Notes: generated from the letters alone by a model not told the origin. 64,000 bases of DNA from Cristatella mucedo (GCA_009760855.2 WPIO01000011.1:8859436-8923435); one strand, 5' to 3'. Shown: positions 1 to 48,985, counted from the stretch's first letter. Program-made: numbers and translations.

Positions 1-1700
1 CGACCGAGGTCGTGGGCTCGAGCCCGGCGGCACGTGCGTGTTGAAAGTGATTGGAAAGAGATCGAGTTCTCCTATGGGCGCCGGACGAATGGACAATGGT
101 TACTGTTATCGTTGCACGCGGTTTCGAGCGCCGGTAGCAGCCGGAGAATAGTATTTCCATTGAGCCAGAAGCAATTTCCTTAGATACCGGTATACGTAAA
201 AGTAACTTTCGAGTCCGGACCGCCGCGGAGCGAGTGTCGGCCTTTTCTCGGCCGTCATCCGACGGCGTCGGATGAAGCGATCTCAGCGCGCGCGCATGAA
301 GTGCATCGCCTCGCTCTCTCTGTCTCTCTCTCTCTCTCGCGCGCGCGCTGCAGCGCGAGGACTGGGGCGGCGAGTTTTCGCGGAGCATGCGACGGCATCG
401 CCCAATGAGCGGGAGCGGTCCTTCCTTTTCCCCCGACTCAGGGCGCACGAATAGAGAGAGCGCTAGCCGCTGACCGCGAGAACGGCGGCGGCGGCTAGCG
501 CGCCGCAGCCGCGCGGCTCGCACCGCGCGGCTGCGGTCGCTCTGCCGCCTCAGCGCGCTGGCTCGCGGCTCGGAGCGTGCGAGCCTGCGGCGATCCGGCC
601 CCCGGCGGCCGCGTCTCGGTGCGGGCAAACAGAGACTCGCGCGCTCGTCGGCAGCTCCCAGCAGCAGGGCAAAGCATCGCCGGACGCTCGGCTGGAAGGC
701 GCCGGCGACTCGCACGGCCATGCCGGAAGTCTTGCCAGAGCAGCAGCCATTCTTGCGAGTCGAGCCCAGCGAATGTCGGCTTGACAGACCGGTCGTACAG
801 CTTTGGGCGCGAATGCCCTTCCCCTATCTTTGGTCTTTTTGTACTTTTCTCGGTCCTCCGTAATTGGACAAGCATTTCTTGTTTCGGAAGCTGGCCGTAT
901 TGCTCGGTCGTGAACCTCCGAGCTTCGGAGAAACGATTACTCCGATAGCGAAGGAGTGAAATGAGCATTAAAAAAGGCGCTAAAGACGTCGTGTGCTCGG
1001 AACAGTCGGGAAGCCGTGCAGGATCGCGGTGATTTCCCCCCAGACTTTTCGCGAACATTATATTTTTGACCTTTTCTTTACTCATTCGTCACCCGTGACT
1101 TGTTGCAATATTTTCCAAAGATGTCTGCCTCGTTTTCCTTATTTATTCGCGGCGGGTATATTTCGACAGTCTTCAGCCGATACTTTCGTACGGTACCGCC
1201 GTTGCCTTCTACAAGGGGCTCGCTGGTTATTTTAGGTAGCCATTACTCGCATGCGCAGGCTGCGGTGAGTGGGTCTCCAATGACCAATTGACCTGCAGCC
1301 ATTGCTACCAAGTATAGCAGTTACAAACTTATAAGTAGCGGCGAAGCCTTTCGTGTACATATGACCCTATCAAATGTCCGTAAGGCAATACAGCAAACTT
1401 CAGCTTTATATGAAGAAAGAAAAACTGAATTTTGTTAGAAAGAGTCTATTGGGTATCACAATGAGAAGATGCAACATTCTAAATCCACTGGCCAGATTTC
1501 CCAACTGGCAGCATAACTTCATCAAGACAATATAAGCAATAAGCAAATGTGGCTCAACCGTGAGTTGAGTCGACATGCAGTTACACGTCCCAAAGGGATA
1601 TCGTAGCAGTCCCGACCAAGTTGAACGTCCGAATTTTCTAATGGCAGATACCAACCAACTCATTCACTTCGTCTGAAAATTAGCCATACCGACATGCGCG
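1..1700. other. CpG-rich stretch, no gene assigned
   Basis: Bases 1-40 resemble the B-box half of the tRNA-like SINE at 10.0-10.2 kb. Positions 200-950 are GC- and CpG-rich with a CT/CG tract at 312-350, suggesting a promoter island of a neighbouring gene. The open frames here have no recognisable protein. From 1,300 to 1,700 nothing was recognised. Confidence 0.4.
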
Positions 1701-1719
1701 ACCATTGTCAGGGTCCAGA

Positions 1720-2670
1720 ATCAGCACTCTTGACCAAGTACTGCTAGGCTCTGTCGCCAACTGAAACACCGCAGTCCTCGAACTTCCTTTGGGTGTAGGA
1801 ATATGATTACTAACGGAATCTGCTGCAGTAACTGAACTACTGAAAGCTTGCCCTGCCGACATTCAATCCTGGATGTCGGAGAATTTCTTGAAAATTAACG
1901 GCAATAACACTAAACTGCTGCTCACGGGACACTCTCAGCGTGTGGCTGGACTAGAAGGCTTTGCTCTTCTAATAGGCGATGGTGTTGTGCGACCATCACA
2001 TGCTCAAAACTTAAGTGCAATCTTCGACAGCTGCCTAAATTTTAAAAGCATCGTTCAGAAGACTGCTTCTATAGCCAGTCATCACGTCCGATCTCTAAGA
2101 TTAGGAACTGTCTTCCACGGTGGCTTGCAAAAGATTGAGCTATCTCTTCAGTTCTGTCACGGCTAGATTATTGTCATTCCCTTTAAGCTGGGCTAACGAA
2201 AGAAGCCACTAGGCCACTGCGGCTGGCTATGAATATGGCTGCAAGGCTAGTTAGCAGATCCAATGTGTCTCCTTTGCTAAAAGAGCTAGGATGGCTTCCG
2301 GTTGATCAACGGATACAGAGCAAAGTTCTTACGCTGACCTACAAGGCCAACAACGGCTTGGCTCCTGCATACCTAGCTGAAATGCTGCACCAGTTTCAGC
2401 CTCCTCGTGCCCTCAGGTCCAGTATGGACAATAAATTGGCTACTCCATTCCTCTGCTTTAAGACAGTTGGCGACAGAAGCACTCCCTCAACTGCTCTCCT
2501 GACTCTGCTATGCTTCCCATTTTCTTTGCTGCGTGAGATGAAGTCTGTTGGCTACCGAATGCATACCGAAAGCCGCTTAGGCTGTGGGTGCGCTACACAA
2601 AGCTGTCCTGCGTTACACTCACAGTCTTTGTGGTTTCGTGGAGTTACACACGGAGATACATTGACATGAC
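1720..2670 (+). mobile_element. L2-B LINE fragment (RT C-terminal region and 3' end), decayed
   Basis: Frames read IQSWMSENFLKINGNNTKLL, then NLSAIFDSCLNF, then after frame breaks SPLLKELGWLPVDQRIQSKV and LTYKANNGLAPAYLAEML, the classic L2/CR1 reverse-transcriptase C-terminal blocks, ending with SLRSS-type and GDRS-type motifs. It is clearly diverged from L2-A. Related pieces lie at 18.6, 33.2-34.1 and 48.0-49.0 kb on the other strand. Confidence 0.75.
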
Positions 2671-3872
2671 GTCGTTGTATTGCAGCCTCAAGGCAAATCC
2701 GACAGCACAGCATTATAGCCAAGACGGATCAGTGGCAGCTGTAGGCATACGAAGCACATTATACTACACTGTAGAACCCGGAACACATTTCTCGTGTAGG
2801 CAAGAATTGCAGTTCATTACGCATTAACCCTGGGTATATAAATAACTGTAGGGTGCTAAGCTCGGTGGTCTTCACATACGCAGGCTCTTTTGATGGCCCG
2901 TCATACGGCAATTGCAATCCTGCCAATAAGACTTTATGTGGATATCTTGGAGAGAATGTCTTCAGCATACGAATCGTAGACATTTGATGCAGTATTTAAG
3001 AGCAAAGCAGCCAGTGGACTAGTAGAGTTGCTGGTGATACAGAGTTGCAGCGAATTCCGGCTCTAAATTCCACACTTTCAAGCTACCAGCAAATTGGCAG
3101 CTGCTAAGAGCTTTCAACTGTTCCCATTGTTCGAGCAAGCCCTTCTCGAGCACCTCTGCAGTCACGTGTCACAGTCACGTGTCATAACAGCTTACTATCT
3201 ACACTTCTCTGCCCAATACCACAAGCAACGAGTCATCGCGTAACGGCATCCGTGCCGCAGGGGTCTGTGGCATTGGGAGAGGCGCTTTATACCGTGGACA
3301 CTCAATGCGGTAGTGGGCGTTGCGTGTCCACTCAAAGTGACGGCACAGGCTAGTAAACACAGTAGCAAGAGCTGTGAGGCGTTGGCTCGGCGCTACTGCT
3401 GCTACCTGCTGCAGCGCCGCCGAGCGGCACGTGCGAGCACCGGCAGAGGAGGACAAGCGATGAACTAGTCGGCGCTGGAATGGACATGGATTCTGGCAAT
3501 GCAGTCACGTCTCATGGACGAAGGCTCGCTCCTTCGAGGTAGATCCAGCACTATCGATGGTGATGTGAGCAAGACAGCAGGTTTACCACACAACTGCAGT
3601 TGGAGAAAGAAAAAAATCGGGCCTCCTGTCGGTCGGCAGAGGAGGCTCGCTAGCTCGCCGACGTGGACTCGTCGATGGCTTGGCCGATGGCTTGCTGAGG
3701 TGCAAGCCGATCTACGAGCGAGTCACTTCCTCCGAGGCCACAGCCGTGACCGAGGGTGCAGGCACGGAGCAGCGCTGCTGCACGGTAACCAAGGGAACAA
3801 GCACGGGGCAGCGCTGCTGCACGGCAGCCCTGCTGTACGGCGTCCGTCGCAGCCGAGTGAAATGCTGGCTCG
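2671..3872. other. VPS16 downstream region, nothing recognised
   Basis: Contains the VPS16 3' UTR by position, but no clear AATAAA on the minus strand and no other feature. It is moderately GC-rich with several short spurious frames. Confidence 0.3.
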
Positions 3873-41751
<37,879 letters not shown>

Positions 41752-41860
41752 ACCGACGACAAAAACTATTCGCTGTAAACATGTACTAACTTCCGGTAGC
41801 CGCCTTGCCGGCGAGATAGCGACATGGTTCGACTGTAGCTCGCACTCGTCGAATCTTTCA
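41752..41860 (-). promoter_or_regulatory. VPS16: VPS16 5' UTR and proximal promoter with ETS motif
   Basis: Read on the minus strand, ACCGGAAGT (plus 41,789-41,797), an ETS/GABP-type site, lies about 40 bp upstream of the VPS16 ATG. No TATA box is seen. The stretch is short because an old L2-A copy begins at about 41,871. Promoter role and TSS are inferred. Confidence 0.5.
41766..41825 (-). other. Upstream ORF of 19 codons before the VPS16 start
   Basis: ATG at 41,825 in the context ACCATGT opens a frame of 19 codons (begins MSLSRRQGG) that stops with TAG at 41,766, only 14 bases before the VPS16 ATG. It can matter only if transcription starts upstream of 41,825. Confidence 0.35.
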
Positions 41861-41870
41861 AGTGCCAAAA

Positions 41871-43052
41871 ATAGAGGGATTGTATAACGAATTTCTCAAA
41901 AATGCTGACAGGCAGTATCCGCTCGTTGTGCTGGATCTCTATGCACTGTTTGACTCTCTACCGATCGCCAGGTTCTTAAGTGAGCTTCAATCACCTTGCC
42001 TGTGCAGCACGGTTATTTCACGATACTAATAGTTGAACTCGCCATCGGGTGACTTTAAAGGTATGGGGAGCCCACGAATCTGCGTTAAGTCTGCTGCTTA
42101 TCGCAATGTATACTTTCCCTCTCTCTGGTTTATTCACTAGGTACAATCTCGGCTTTTTTCCTATGTCGATACTGGACTGCTGAACTTGTAACTTCATGCT
42201 TCTCTACCTTCCAGCATCTCAAAACTCTTTCTTCCACCATGTATTTGCAGTATCTACTGCCTATTTTTGCACTTTCATGGCCACTAACTGAATTAAATTA
42301 AATGACATTACTAGCTTGAATCACTAGCGACATTGCTAATCGCCAACCTAGTCACAGACTAAAAAATGTGACCCTCAAAAGAATCTTGGCCAGCATATCC
42401 CTGTAAGGAATCTTGTTCATAAATGACCTTTACTAGATGACCATATCAGCTTTAGTCATATCTACTTTTAGCTTCGTAACAGTACCAAAATCTGGGCATG
42501 CTTAGACCAGGATACCACAACCAAGCTGGTTCATACATTTCGTTACATTCCACCTCGACTTAAATAACTCGCACCTTACAGGCCTACCTGTCGGTGCAAT
42601 AAATCGCTTATTAATTTGTGCTAAACTCGGCAGCTCAGCCTGCATGTCACAGATGTCATAATGCATTACTTCTCTCTAGCCGTCACTTGTAAACCATCGA
42701 ACGCATTGACTTCCGAGGTTTTTCCTTCACTTTTAGGACCCTTCACCCTCTTTCTGCGGCAAACCTATCTGAAAAAGTTACCCCTGACTTTACATTTAAA
42801 AACAACTTAAAACACCTATTTAGGAAAGCATATAGTGGGTCCGTGATTTTTCCTTTATATGCTTATGCGTGCTGACGCTGTGCGTGTTGCCACTTACCAC
42901 ATTTGCATGCTGACCCTATGTCACCTCTAACCATGTTGTTCATGTTTATCAAGCATGATTTTACTCACCCTTCAATCGCGCTTTTTTTCAAGCATATGTA
43001 AAGCGCCTAGAGATTTCTCTGGGGGTGCATTATCAAGTGCATTATTATTATT
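41871..43052 (+). mobile_element. L2-A LINE, old decayed copy beside the VPS16 promoter
   Basis: RLYNEFLKNADRQYPLVVLD, LYALFDSLP, then later RIDFRGFSFTFRTLHPLS and FTFKNNLKHLFRKAYSGS. The tail TATGTAAAGCGCCTAGAG and ATT repeats end at 43,052. There are many frame breaks. It starts about 120 bp upstream of the VPS16 ATG, in divergent orientation. Confidence 0.85.
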
Positions 43053-44739
43053 ACTCCTCGGCCTCCAATCGTATCAGCTGCTGCCCAGGCTTCGGTCATT
43101 TAGCTGAGCCTCTAGCTTACATAAAAACCTTTTGGGAGACGTTGGCTGGAACTGCCTACCGACTGACAATGCCCCTGCCAACCTTGTAATAAGTCATTTG
43201 TGCCGTCGGTTTGAGCTGTCCTTTATGTGCTCACGCATACTGACATCGTTGATGTTATCGGAAGACATGGTTCTTTTCCAGCCGATTTGAAAATGCCTAT
43301 ACAGAGAATAGTATCTCGTGATACTTCAGCCACAATTATCTTGCCGTACGGTTAATGACTACGTTGGCCATGTGCACCGAATTATCTTCACGATTTGCTG
43401 CCTGTGCCAAATGCAGGGTACGATCAACATGCTATATACTAAGCACGTCGTCATACTCAACCAATTGTCGGCCAAGCAGCGAAACAATTAGGTATATCTT
43501 GCCCGTGGTGCATTCCATTAACGTGGTAACCACATTCGTTAAGATTTATGGCAGAGGAGCTTCGTTGCACTTGCTGCTACTTTCAGTCATTGCAACATTG
43601 CAATACTTGACAGAAAACTGTGCATTTACATTTGCAGAATTATGTTTTAATTAGCATTCAGTTAAAGGTACTTCTTGTATGATCAACATGAATACCTATA
43701 GCTGCATCTATAACATCGTTACTGGATATATAAGTCGTACCCAACCACTAAAACTCTGGAAGTGCAGAGCCTCAAAATACAATACTCACAATTTCTAGTT
43801 AATACAGATACGCCCCACAAATAATTCAAGAACTCCACACAATTGACGCAGCCGTTGGTGCCTCAGTCAGGATACTCGCACTCAACCGTTCCCAAGGCCT
43901 TAGTTGTCTCACCAAATACCATTGCCGAGCATTGTTACATGAAATTTACAAAGAACATTAATTTGAGCTTAAAGTCACCTTACTAGGCCTGCAGTGAACC
44001 AAATGAGTCAGACGTAACGCCCATATCTGTCCCTTATGCTTTTGAGAAACAGTGTGGCATTAAGGGCAAGATCAGTCTGCCTTCATTCACGACTGCCCTT
44101 ACACTTCGGAACTACCGTGACTGCTAAAAGCAATCAAGTACAGCCGTGTCTTAAGTTCGTATGACAACACTGGCCACAAGCAATAGCACTAGTGACCGAT
44201 TACAAAGTGACTACACATGCCCACAACAAAGTGCCTGTGAAGAATAGGGTCTAATCAGTGATATGATCAGGAATCACAACACTCGATCTGCGTTTAACAC
44301 AGTCAGAATCGACGTTTTTAAAACTAAATCACCAAGACCCGAGTAAAATCCATTAAAAGGTATAACTGCCACTATGAACCTAAGGTATCATTGCTACAGT
44401 GAAATTAGATAACAGACACATGCAACTTAAGAGCAAAATCACACGAACAAACTTTCAGAAATAGCCATATGTATAAAACTTCCATACTTGTATTTCCTTT
44501 GCTAAATTGTATCCACTCAACCGACACATCAGAACATGGAATAATTAATGCAGACACCTTGCCACGATGGTAGTTATCACTTTCATGTACATGACAATTC
44601 TAGTGCATTGCATGTACATACTGTCGCCTTAATTGTGCAATGGAAACCTACACAAAACCAGAAAAACCCACTGCATGAGTCACTGCACATTAGTGATGCT
44701 TTGACAGTTGTCGTGGATCCACCAGACACTATGCTGTCC
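43053..44739. other. Region between the old L2 and ATP5MC: unassigned
   Basis: No repeat family or gene was recognised. The right end would hold any longer ATP5MC 3' UTR. Confidence 0.3.
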
Positions 44740-44745
44740 TTTAAT
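44740..44745 (-). terminator. ATP5MC: Possible poly(A) signal ATTAAA overlapping the ATP5MC stop
   Basis: Reading minus, the stop TAA runs directly into ATTAAA, followed about 15 bases later by a GT-rich stretch (GTGTCTGGTGG). This could give a 3' UTR of only some 20-30 bases. The hexamer is short and common, so it is only a candidate. Confidence 0.35.
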
Positions 44746-44908
44746 TAAAAGGCAAACAGCAACAAGAACGCCATCATGAGACAGAAGAGACCCATGGCTT
44801 CTGATAGTGCAAAGCCAAGAATGGCATATGAAAACAGCTGCTGCTTAAGTCCAGGATTTCTGGCATAGCCGATGACCAAGTTTCCAAACACAGCTCCAAT
44901 ACCAGCTC
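44745..44908 (-). CDS. ATP5MC: ATP5MC exon 6 (loop and helix 2, stop)
   Basis: Acceptor TTGAAG. Encodes G(split)[18 protein letters not shown] through [15 protein letters not shown] and LLLFAF, then TAA at 44,745. Confidence 0.98.
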
Positions 44909-46183
44909 CTTCAAAGAGGCATTAAAAATACAAGTGAGGATGTGTCCATACACTCACTGTTCGATATAACTTAAGCACAACACTTAGGATGAACGAGCAA
45001 GTGAGCAGCATGCATCAGCAAACAAAACAGCACATCTATCAAGGCACTCTAAAAAATATCTAAAAAGGCACAGGGCATAACTGACAGGCACTGTGGCCAT
45101 GTCAAAACCTCATCTTGCAAAATGGTCTAGCTTTTACACCGTCAACACTGTCGGTGACTTTTTCAGTACATCAACACATGTTCTGCAATGGCGATAAAAA
45201 AATTAGCAGTGCCATTAATAAAAAGCATAATTTCGCCATTCGAAAGCTATGAAACAAAATGCAACATTAGCAGGCATGCAAGCAAACAGTGGGCCAATGA
45301 AAGCTGAAGCGTCTGCCACATATTTGCATATCACTCACCAGAGCCAGCTACACCAACAGTAGCAGCACCAGCACCAATGTACTTGGCGGCCTGGTCGATG
45401 TCACGCTGGACTGCACTGGTCTGGAAGCTCCTCACCTACAAGACAGGCCATGTACAAGTCATCGAACAAACAGAAAGCGTACATAACTTGGCTCTAGTGC
45501 TACAGCCATCTATCTATTTGAGGTAAGCCGTGTGTGCATGCGCGGGTGAGAGGGAAGACCGTGACAATCTCAATGCATTTAAGTGGAACTTACCAAGGAA
45601 CTGGCAGGACTGCTCACGATGGCCTTCTGTAACAAATACGGGTCAACGTTAACATCCAAGCAAATACCAAGGACAGCAAAATGGGATGAGCAACCGAGGC
45701 CAATGCCAAGAACCTCACCTGGTCATGAGTTGGTGTCAGGCAGGATAGTGGCCTCGCAAACGTCCGGCTGCTCACAAGCTAAGGCAACGAAGATGGTAGT
45801 TATGAAATTTTTAAGTTAGTTATTAAGTTCTGAAACGACAGCTTTTTACACCTAACATCGATAGCAAGCATAATCATAGACGTACATTAACGCTTCGTTT
45901 GAAAAGACCGTAACTAGATCGAGGTAGCAGGCACTTGCTACATGGACTCCACTGTATGCTCTCATTTAAGACAAGCCAGCACAAACGTAGCCCCGAACCG
46001 ACTCCATTGAGCAAATTGGCTCTAATCAATAGCGGCACTCGCTAGACTAGCGAATCAACGCGTGGGATGGCATTTCAGCATAGCCACTACAGAGTGAGGG
46101 TTCTGGCGGTCTAAAGCATCACTAGAGCATCTACTAACCACGGTCCTTGCCAAAGGCACGACGGTTCTGGCACTGATGTACAT
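44745..46183 (-). CDS. ATP5MC: Mitochondrial ATP synthase F0 subunit c precursor (5 coding exons)
   Basis: Exons 46139-46183, 45719-45778, 45594-45626, 45339-45435 and 44745-44908 join to 399 nt: 132 residues plus TAA. The mature part begins after SFQTSAVQR with [20 protein letters not shown], then the [11 protein letters not shown] loop helix, and [20 protein letters not shown] with [18 protein letters not shown]. The proton-carrying Glu of the second membrane helix is in FALSEAMG, and the polar loop ARNP is intact. Known role: the c-ring rotor of complex V in the inner mitochondrial membrane. The first about 56 residues, rich in Arg, Ser and Thr with few acidic residues, are a typical matrix-targeting presequence. 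The gene sits about 3 kb upstream of VPS16 in the same orientation. The closest paralogue (MC1, MC2 or MC3) cannot be told. Confidence 0.97.
45339..45435 (-). CDS. ATP5MC: ATP5MC exon 5 (presequence cleavage region and helix 1)
   Basis: Acceptor TTGTAG, donor GTGAGT. Encodes [20 protein letters not shown] then [12 protein letters not shown] plus one base. The mature protein starts at or next to DIDQAAK. Confidence 0.97.
45594..45626 (-). CDS. ATP5MC: ATP5MC exon 4, 33-nt microexon (presequence)
   Basis: Acceptor TTACAG, donor GTAAGT. Eleven whole codons encode [11 protein letters not shown]. Skipping it would keep the frame. Confidence 0.8.
45719..45778 (-). CDS. ATP5MC: ATP5MC exon 3 (presequence)
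   Basis: Acceptor CTTAG, donor GTGAGG. Twenty whole codons encode [20 protein letters not shown], a basic, hydroxylated presequence segment without acidic residues apart from one Asp. Confidence 0.85.
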
Positions 46184-46201
46184 TCTGTCAGTTTGTTGAA
46201 C
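46139..46201 (-). CDS. ATP5MC: ATP5MC exon 2 with start codon
   Basis: The exon starts at 46,201 after acceptor TTTCAG, has 18 bases of 5' UTR, then ATG at 46,183 encoding [15 protein letters not shown], with donor GTTAGT. Fifteen whole codons are in phase with the next exon. Confidence 0.88.
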
Positions 46202-47005
46202 CTGAAAGTGAGTGAATCAAACACATTAGCGCCGTACTTATAATAATCGAGATACAGCATCGGCCATCATACCGCTGGCTGATGCCGACTAGCATGGCGT
46301 CGGTTGGCCGGGAGGGGGTGTCGATCAGAAAGGAAAAACGCTATCGTCAGCAGAAACGTAACCGCGAATTTCAGAAACAGCATATTCGCATATCAAACGA
46401 AATTTAAATCGCGGCAATAAGCACGCTCCTCCGTTGCGGAACTCGTCCGCAGCTTGTGTGCGGCTAACCATCCCGGTATGCATAAGCAATCGGACTACGC
46501 CGCCGTTACTTCGCGAATGTTCGGAAAAGCCTGACATGTAGCAGTGCAACAGTCTAAATGCATTTCTAATATGATAAAATGATATCGGGCCACGAAACAT
46601 TTGAGCACACTTGAGAGCGAGTCGGAGGCCGCTAGGCGGCGGCCGCTTACGTGAGCGAAGCCGCTCACGGTTGCATTAAAAGGCAATTTACAAAGGTTGA
46701 TTAGTACTCACTATCAATAATAGTTACGAATATATTTGGAGATAACCTTAGAATAACCAGAACAGCAGGACCGATGAAGCAACAAGCACGCGCTGAAACC
46801 GGCAACAACCAGCCAGATCTGTCCAAGCAACCATTTATGGAGGGCTACCGGGGGCGTCGGAATCCAATTCCGCGAAATATACTCGACTATTTCAGTTAGC
46901 ACTATCACGACCTGAACATACAAACGCACGCTACACTGCATTCCATGATGACAGGTACAGATGGCATAAAAACAGGAGGATGGACGCTCGATTTAGATTG
47001 CCTAC
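46202..47005 (-). other. ATP5MC: ATP5MC intron 1
   Basis: Bounded by GTAGGC and TTTCAG. A GC-rich patch with an inverted pair (GAGCGAAGCCGCTC) lies at 46,620-46,670. Nothing else was recognised. Confidence 0.5.
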
Positions 47006-47050
47006 CTTGGAGGCACCGTACGCAACCGGCTTCGCTAAGCGTAGGAACGA
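47006..47050 (-). other. ATP5MC: ATP5MC non-coding first exon (inferred)
   Basis: A good donor, CCAAG then GTAGGC, at 47,006/47,005 follows GC-rich sequence just downstream of an NRF-1 palindrome. Exon 2 begins with an acceptor 18 bases before the ATG, so an upstream non-coding exon is required. The 5' edge is a guess. Confidence 0.55.
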
Positions 47051-47130
47051 CTGCGCATGCGCGCTCGGTAGGGGGTGGCGCCGGTAGAGAGCCGGCCGGC
47101 GTCGGTAGACTTCCGGTTTCTGGCGGTGCT
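47051..47130 (-). promoter_or_regulatory. ATP5MC: ATP5MC promoter with NRF-1 palindrome and ETS/GABP site
   Basis: TGCGCATGCGC (47,052-47,062) matches the NRF-1 consensus core GCGCATGCGC. ACTTCCGGT (47,109-47,117) is an ETS/GABP site. Both factors are established regulators of nuclear genes for respiratory-chain proteins. The surrounding 47,040-47,420 is CpG-rich. Confidence 0.65.
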
Positions 47131-47990
47131 GGGTCCGGGCGGGCCGCGCGTGCTCTGTCCGCCGCTGAGTTGGCCGCTCGCACCGTTGTGCCGAACGGGA
47201 ACCGGGCATATGGGTGGGCTCCGCGGTCGTGATTATTTGTCTAGCCTATGCGAGTGCGACTGGCATCCTCCGGGAGCACGAACAACCCCGTCTAAGGTGC
47301 TAGGTGTCCACGAACTCTCCCCGCTCGCGCTCGGCGGCAGCTCACCGCCGTGCCGCTCCGCGACGCGTTGCTATGCTGGTATACAGAGGCTCACCGACGG
47401 CTCGGGGAACCGACTCCACGGTGATATAACTTGCGTCAGGGTCTGAAGGCGCTGCGGTCAAAAAAGAGAGAGTGCTATGCTTTGCATGGTGGGCTCGGAT
47501 GCTTTTACAATAATGCAATAATAGATTGTTTGTATAGCGCCCCAAGAGAAGCTAATCCCTACCCGGGCGCTTTAAAGCTCGCTGCAAGAGAGCCCGCACA
47601 CAAGGATCAGCGAACCCTGCACGAAAATCCTTTAATAGGTATAATAACAATAACACGTTGGTATAGCGCCCTCGGAGAACTGGATCTCTTTCAAGGTACT
47701 TTACAGTGCGAAAGCATTACCAAATGATTGACGGCAACATCCGCAAACGGCGAGCACTGCGTAAGCTGGCACATGCACACGAAGGTCGAAGGAGCCTTTG
47801 CAACGAGGCGCAGCGTTCGTAGGGGGTTCCATTTATCGCATGCTTTTAGCTTTACGAGCGGGCATCGTGTGTCAACTATGACGCCTACGCGCAACGGTCC
47901 CTACAAAAGCTGCGGGAGTATGCGATACAATGTTGAGCCGACGTTGAGTGCGATTCTCGACGCTGGGTATCGGGAGAGCGGTTTTAGTTG
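47131..47990. other. CpG-rich flank of ATP5MC and L2-type tails
   Basis: 47,131-47,420 is CpG-rich. 47,525-47,585 (TAGCGCCCCAAGAGAAGC) and 47,655-47,705 (TAGCGCCCTCGGAGAACT) are two short inverted L2-like tails of different subtype. The rest is unassigned. Confidence 0.5.
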
Positions 47991-48985
47991 ACCTTGGCAG
48001 GCCTGCAGCACTCGCCATTGCCGACTTTGAACGGAGTGCCATCGCAGCTGGATCTCCATCTGCAACTCCACAAGGCCACAAAAATATGTGGATGTTTGGC
48101 AGTGGAATTTTCCATAGCCGAACGCCCACAGCCGAAGCAGCTTTCGGTGCGCATACGGTAGCCAACAGACTTCACCTCACGCAACAAAGAGAAAGTGACA
48201 AGCATAGCAGAGTCACGAGAGCCTTTGAGGTAGTGAGTAGCATGGAAGTTGCAGCTGTTGTCTCCGCCTGCGGCTTCTGCTGTAATTAGCGAAGCGCCTG
48301 ACACTGACCTGCACGTGCCTCACATGTGGCCAATATTGAAGCCATTAAAGCGGCGCAGCGTCGGGCCACTAATGCAGGCTATATTTTGTGTCATCTGCAG
48401 CGATTAATCGAGCTCTCATATATGTGCACGCTGAGAAGAATAAATCAGAGTCTCGTTTACTGCGCACGTGCGTCCGCTGTGCCTCCGTGAGACTCCCACT
48501 AGAGCAGCCACCGCTGGAGACACTTGTCATACAAACAGCTCAGGACGGCTGAAAAGAATGTGCCATAGTCGGCACCAGGAGAGTCGATGACGCTGCATAA
48601 GAATTGTGGGGCTGTATACCACACTCGAGGACTTGCAGAGCAAAAGCTTCTGTCGCCAACGGTCTTTAAACTGAGGAATGGAACAGCTAATTAATTGTCC
48701 ATACAGGACCTGAGGGCACGAAGAGGCTGAAACTGGTGCAGCAGTTCAGCCAGGTATGGAGGAGCCAAGCCGTGGCTGGCCTTGTGGGTCAGCGTACGAA
48801 CTTTACTCTGTATCCGTTGATCAACCCGCAGCCATTCAAGTTCTTTTTCAGCAAAGGAGACACGTGCGGGACTCCGCTAGTGCACGATGGCCAGTCGGGC
48901 GTTTCGCCGTAACGCTTTTCGTCAGTGTGCTGAAAGCGTAGTCGACTTTTGGCTAGCACACCGCATTCCACCGACTTTATCTCAC
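47991..48985 (-). mobile_element. L2-B LINE 3' half, interrupted
   Basis: The reverse complement gives GACTCTGCTATGCTTGTCAC, ATGAAGTCGGTGGAATGCG-type 3' sequence, and higher up GGGTTGATCAACGGATACAG and GAACTGCTGCACCAGTTTCA, colinear with L2-B at 2.2-2.65 kb. It is split at 48,257-48,535 by another insertion. Confidence 0.75.
48257..48535. mobile_element. Unclassified 279-bp insertion in L2-B with 5-bp direct repeats
   Basis: L2-B continuity is broken between two copies of cagct (48,252-48,256 and 48,536-48,540). The insert begins GTTGTCTCCGCCTGCGG; the reverse complement of its end carries GTGTCTCCAGCGG, an imperfect inverted match. Inside is GAAGAATAAATCAGAGTC. It may be a solo LTR or a MITE; the family is unknown. 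Confidence 0.5.

Noticed and set aside
720-863. Short plus-strand frame with good start context (MPEVLPEQQPFLRVEP)
   Set aside because: Could be a first exon, but no convincing donor or downstream exon was found and the peptide is not recognised.
495-1085. 196-codon minus-strand frame in the CpG-rich start of the window
   Set aside because: Low-complexity, Arg/Ala/Pro-rich translation of GC-rich DNA, with no recognisable domain.
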